Origin: PALSA-1004 sp963829085 | GTDB taxonomy: Bacteria; Pseudomonadota; Gammaproteobacteria; Burkholderiales; SG8-41 | DNA: 64,000 bases | Direction of reading: 5' to 3' | Assembly: GCA_963829085.1 (NCBI GenBank) | Contig: CAWHHJ010000012.1 | Coordinates: forward strand, 124,001 to 188,000 | In this document: piece after piece, positions 61,912-64,000 of the stretch | How the letters are laid out: every line of letters begins with the position of its first letter | Position numbering within the stretch: position 1 is the first letter of the stretch | Position numbers and translations under genes: made by a program | Notes under the pieces: model-generated | Seen by the model: only the letters and a program-made list of their open reading frames with translations | Database searches by the model: none | What the model was told of the DNA's origin: nothing

Positions 61912-61989
61912 CGATTCCCGTCCCCGCGCCGCTCGCTAAAGAAGGCGGACATTCTAAACGATTGCCCGTAGTGTAGATCACGACGAGTC

Positions 61990-62979
61990 CTAACCCGTTT
62001 CTAGTTCCGCCGTCAGCGGCTCGCGCGCCTTCCCGAGGAAATCGAAGCTGATCTCTTGCGTCAGCGTCGCCATAGCGTCGAGGAATTCCATCAGATACTC
62101 GTGCAGCCCGTGATCGATGATTTGCTGCGTCCGTCCATAGTGCAGTCGTGCATGCAATTCGCCGGCCTGGCGCTCGGACTCTTTCTGCGAGTCGTCGCAG
62201 AGCTCGCGCAGGATCTCGTAAATCTCGTTCATGCAGGCGTGCATTGAACGCGGTACGTCATCCCGCAGAATCAGCAGTTCGGCCACTTTCATCGGTGTGA
62301 TGATGTCGCGGTAGACCTTTCGATAGGCATCGAACGCACTCACAGATCGCAGTAGCGCGCCCCACTGATAGTAATCGACCGCGCCACCGACATCGTCAAC
62401 CGACGGCAGCAGCGCATGATATTTGACGTCGAGTATGCGCGCCGTATTATCAGCGCGCTCCATGAAAGTTCCGAGCCGGATGAACTGATAGCCCTCGTCG
62501 CGCAACATGGTGCCGAAGGTCACGCCGCGGAACTGATGCGACTGCAGCTTTACCCAGTCGAAGAATTCGCTGAAGCCGCGCTCTTGTATGCTCTCGTACG
62601 TCATCTCACGCATCTGCAGCCAGACTTCGTTGAGGTCTTCGTACATCTCTGAGGTGATCGCGCCCCGCACGCTGCGCGCGTTCTCACGCGCCGACTGCAG
62701 ACACGCGTAGATGCTGGCCGGATTTGCCGGGTCGAGCACCATGAAGCGCATGACGCTGTCCGGCGTCAGGTTTCCCGGATAGCGCGCGTAATACGCCGTG
62801 GCCAATCCGTTCATCACCAGCGGGAGCGCCCATGGCTCGGCCCATTCCTGGCCCTCTTCCAAGACGCGATAAGGCAACAGCGACATGCGATAGGTGACAT
62901 CGAGCATGCGCGCGCTGTTTTCCGCACGCTCGATGTCGCGCGACATCCAGTAGAGATTGTTCGCAGCCCGCGCCAGCAT
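61990..62979 (-). CDS. Alpha-E domain protein
   Basis: 329 residues from the ATG at 62979, five bases after the ATP-grasp stop, with GGAAGGG as ribosome site. The all-helical alpha-E family is recognisable from MLARAANNLYWMSRDIERAE at the start, RGFSEFFDWVKLQSHQFRGV and GTFMERADNTARILDVKYH in the middle and HEYLMEFLDAMATL at the end. Always encoded beside circularly permuted ATP-grasp proteins, and thought to form a complex with them. Role unknown. Confidence 0.92.
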   Translation of the reverse strand: MLARAANNLYWMSRDIERAENSARMLDVTYRMSLLPYRVLEEGQEWAEPWALPLVMNGLATAYYARYPGNLTPDSVMRFMVLDPANPASIYACLQSARENARSVRGAITSEMYEDLNEVWLQMREMTYESIQERGFSEFFDWVKLQSHQFRGVTFGTMLRDEGYQFIRLGTFMERADNTARILDVKYHALLPSVDDVGGAVDYYQWGALLRSVSAFDAYRKVYRDIITPMKVAELLILRDDVPRSMHACMNEIYEILRELCDDSQKESERQAGELHARLHYGRTQQIIDHGLHEYLMEFLDAMATLTQEISFDFLGKAREPLTAELETG

Positions 62980-62984
62980 TGCGG

Positions 62985-64000
62985 TCACCCTTCCATGACC
63001 CAGGTGTCCTTCGTGCCGCCGCCCTGCGACGAATTGACCACGAGCGAGCCGTCGCGCAATGCGACGCGCGTGAGGCCGCCCGGCACAAGCGTTACTTTTT
63101 TGCCGGATAGCACATAAGGACGCAGATCGACGTGGCGCGGCGCGACGCCCGACTGAACGAAAGTCGGGCATGTCGATAACGCGAGCGTTGGCTGCGCGAT
63201 GAACTCTGCCGGGTTGCCAATAATGCGCGCCCGATACGCCTCGAGTTCCACCTTGGTTGCCGCCGGTCCGACCAGCATGCCGTAGCCACCCGAGCCCTGA
63301 ACCTCCTTGACGACGAGCTCGGGCAAATTTGCAAGCACGTACTTGAGATCATCCGCTTCCGACAGCCGGTACGTGGGCACGTTCTGCAGGATCGGCTCCT
63401 GATTCAGATAAAAGCGGATCATGTCCGGCACGTATTTGTAAGTAGACTTGTCATCCGCCACGCCGGTACCTATGGCATTAGCCAGCGTTACATTGCCGGC
63501 ACGGTAGGCGGAGAAAAGCCCGCGCACGCCGAGCGTCGACTCGGGTTTGAATGCAACCGGATCGAGATAATCATCATCGATGCGGCGATAAATGACATGC
63601 ACCCGTTGCGGACCATGCGTCGTGCGCATGTAAGCGAAATCGTCGACTACGAAAAGATCCTGCCCTTCGACCAGCTCGATACCCATCTGCTGGGCAAGGA
63701 ACGCATGCTCGAAGTACGCGCTGTTATACGATCCGGGTGTCAGCAACACCACTGTCGGATCTGCGACGCCCTCCGGCGCAACTGCGCGCAGGTTGTCCAG
63801 CAGGACGTTGGTGTAATGATCGATGGGCGCGATCGAGGCGCGTACGAATAGCTCGGGAAACAGCCGCATCATCATTTTGCGGTTTTCGAGCATGTACGAG
63901 ACACCCGACGGCGTGCGTAAATTGTCCTCGAGCACATAGAACGTATCGGGTCCGACCATGACGATGTCGATCCCTGCAATGTGTACATAGACGTCGGACG
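62985..64000 (-). CDS. Circularly permuted ATP-grasp protein, C-terminal part
   Basis: The gene runs off the end of the window; about 338 residues of the C-terminal part are visible, with no stop before the edge. Motifs fit the circularly permuted ATP-grasp type 2 family: FYVLEDNLRTPSGVSYMLEN, LTPGSYNSAYFEHAFLAQQM, VVDDFAYMRTTHGPQRVHVI, VVKEVQGSGGYGMLVGP and SSQGGGTKDTWVMEG. ATP-grasp enzymes join a carboxylate to an amine. Here it may make an amide or peptide bond that the Anbu or transglutaminase partner later cuts. It is the first visible gene of the set. Confidence 0.92.
   Translation of the reverse strand, partial: SDVYVHIAGIDIVMVGPDTFYVLEDNLRTPSGVSYMLENRKMMMRLFPELFVRASIAPIDHYTNVLLDNLRAVAPEGVADPTVVLLTPGSYNSAYFEHAFLAQQMGIELVEGQDLFVVDDFAYMRTTHGPQRVHVIYRRIDDDYLDPVAFKPESTLGVRGLFSAYRAGNVTLANAIGTGVADDKSTYKYVPDMIRFYLNQEPILQNVPTYRLSEADDLKYVLANLPELVVKEVQGSGGYGMLVGPAATKVELEAYRARIIGNPAEFIAQPTLALSTCPTFVQSGVAPRHVDLRPYVLSGKKVTLVPGGLTRVALRDGSLVVNSSQGGGTKDTWVMEG

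Noticed and set aside
1..64000. CRISPR arrays, tRNA or rRNA genes, transposases, phage genes
   Set aside because: None recognised on reading both strands; tRNA genes could be missed by eye.

Overview
The window looks like a chromosomal piece of a GC-rich betaproteobacterium, probably an uncultured relative of Burkholderiales or Nitrosomonadales. The evidence is twelve periplasmic Bug/TctC solute-binding proteins, three PEP-CTERM exported proteins, an Anbu proteasome-like cluster, a DUF6496 protein and many exported small-molecule enzymes. No phage, transposase, CRISPR array, rRNA or tRNA was recognised.

Layout. 1-2.3 kb: PEP-CTERM protein tail, two coupled small genes, exported RidA, then a non-coding stretch. 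2.3-5.8 kb: Bug, 2-hydroxyacid dehydrogenase and RraA-like genes divergent from an IclR regulator. 5.9-11.2 kb: S1/PLC-like exported protein, two frame-disrupted Bug genes, a Sua5/YrdC-like protein and a membrane protein. 11.5-21.1 kb: a long minus-strand set (Bug, M81 peptidase, Bug, M81 peptidase, Bug, NHL propeller, exported cupin, UGSC-family protein) with overlapping start and stop codons. 21.4-26.5 kb: exported HpcH-type aldolase, exported DsrE-like protein, Bug, lytic transglycosylase, amine oxidase. 26.9-34.3 kb: RcnB-like protein, two PEP-CTERM proteins, stress membrane protein, Bug, proline-rich membrane protein, solute-binding protein. 34.5-37.5 kb: phospholipase D/VTT fusion and an endonuclease-phosphatase-fold protein. 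38-45 kb: FAH-family hydrolase, DUF6496, acetamidase-like lipoprotein, two Bug genes, a second NHL protein. 45-60 kb: CorA, YciI, Spy-like, an unusual ClpX-like ATPase, Bug, class II aldolase, AI-2E permease, CMD protein, hybrid histidine kinase, small stress proteins, VIT1-like protein, PQQ-type sugar dehydrogenase, Bug, then a CMD/AhpD-like protein. 60.3-64 kb: transglutaminase, Anbu, alpha-E and circularly permuted ATP-grasp genes.

The most striking result is that two genes are best read through an in-frame TGA as selenocysteine. One is a UGSC-family protein (11493-13187, motif U-G-T-C). The other is a CMD/AhpD-like protein (59659-60276, motif C-D-Y-U). In both, the sequence right after TGA folds by eye into a bacterial SECIS-like hairpin whose apical G and U sit 24-26 bases from the start of TGA. 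The organism should therefore carry selA/selB/selC/selD elsewhere.

Eight genes carry one or two single-base indels (about twelve in all, mostly insertions, several in A/T runs). They hit unrelated gene families, so assembly or sequencing error explains them better than real decay. The two in-frame TGAs are not of this kind, since no frame change is involved.

Functionally the window looks like a scavenging region: many periplasmic binding proteins for carboxylates or similar ligands beside hydrolases, lyases and dehydrogenases. No tctA/tctB permease genes lie in the window, so the binding proteins must share permeases encoded elsewhere or act in sensing.
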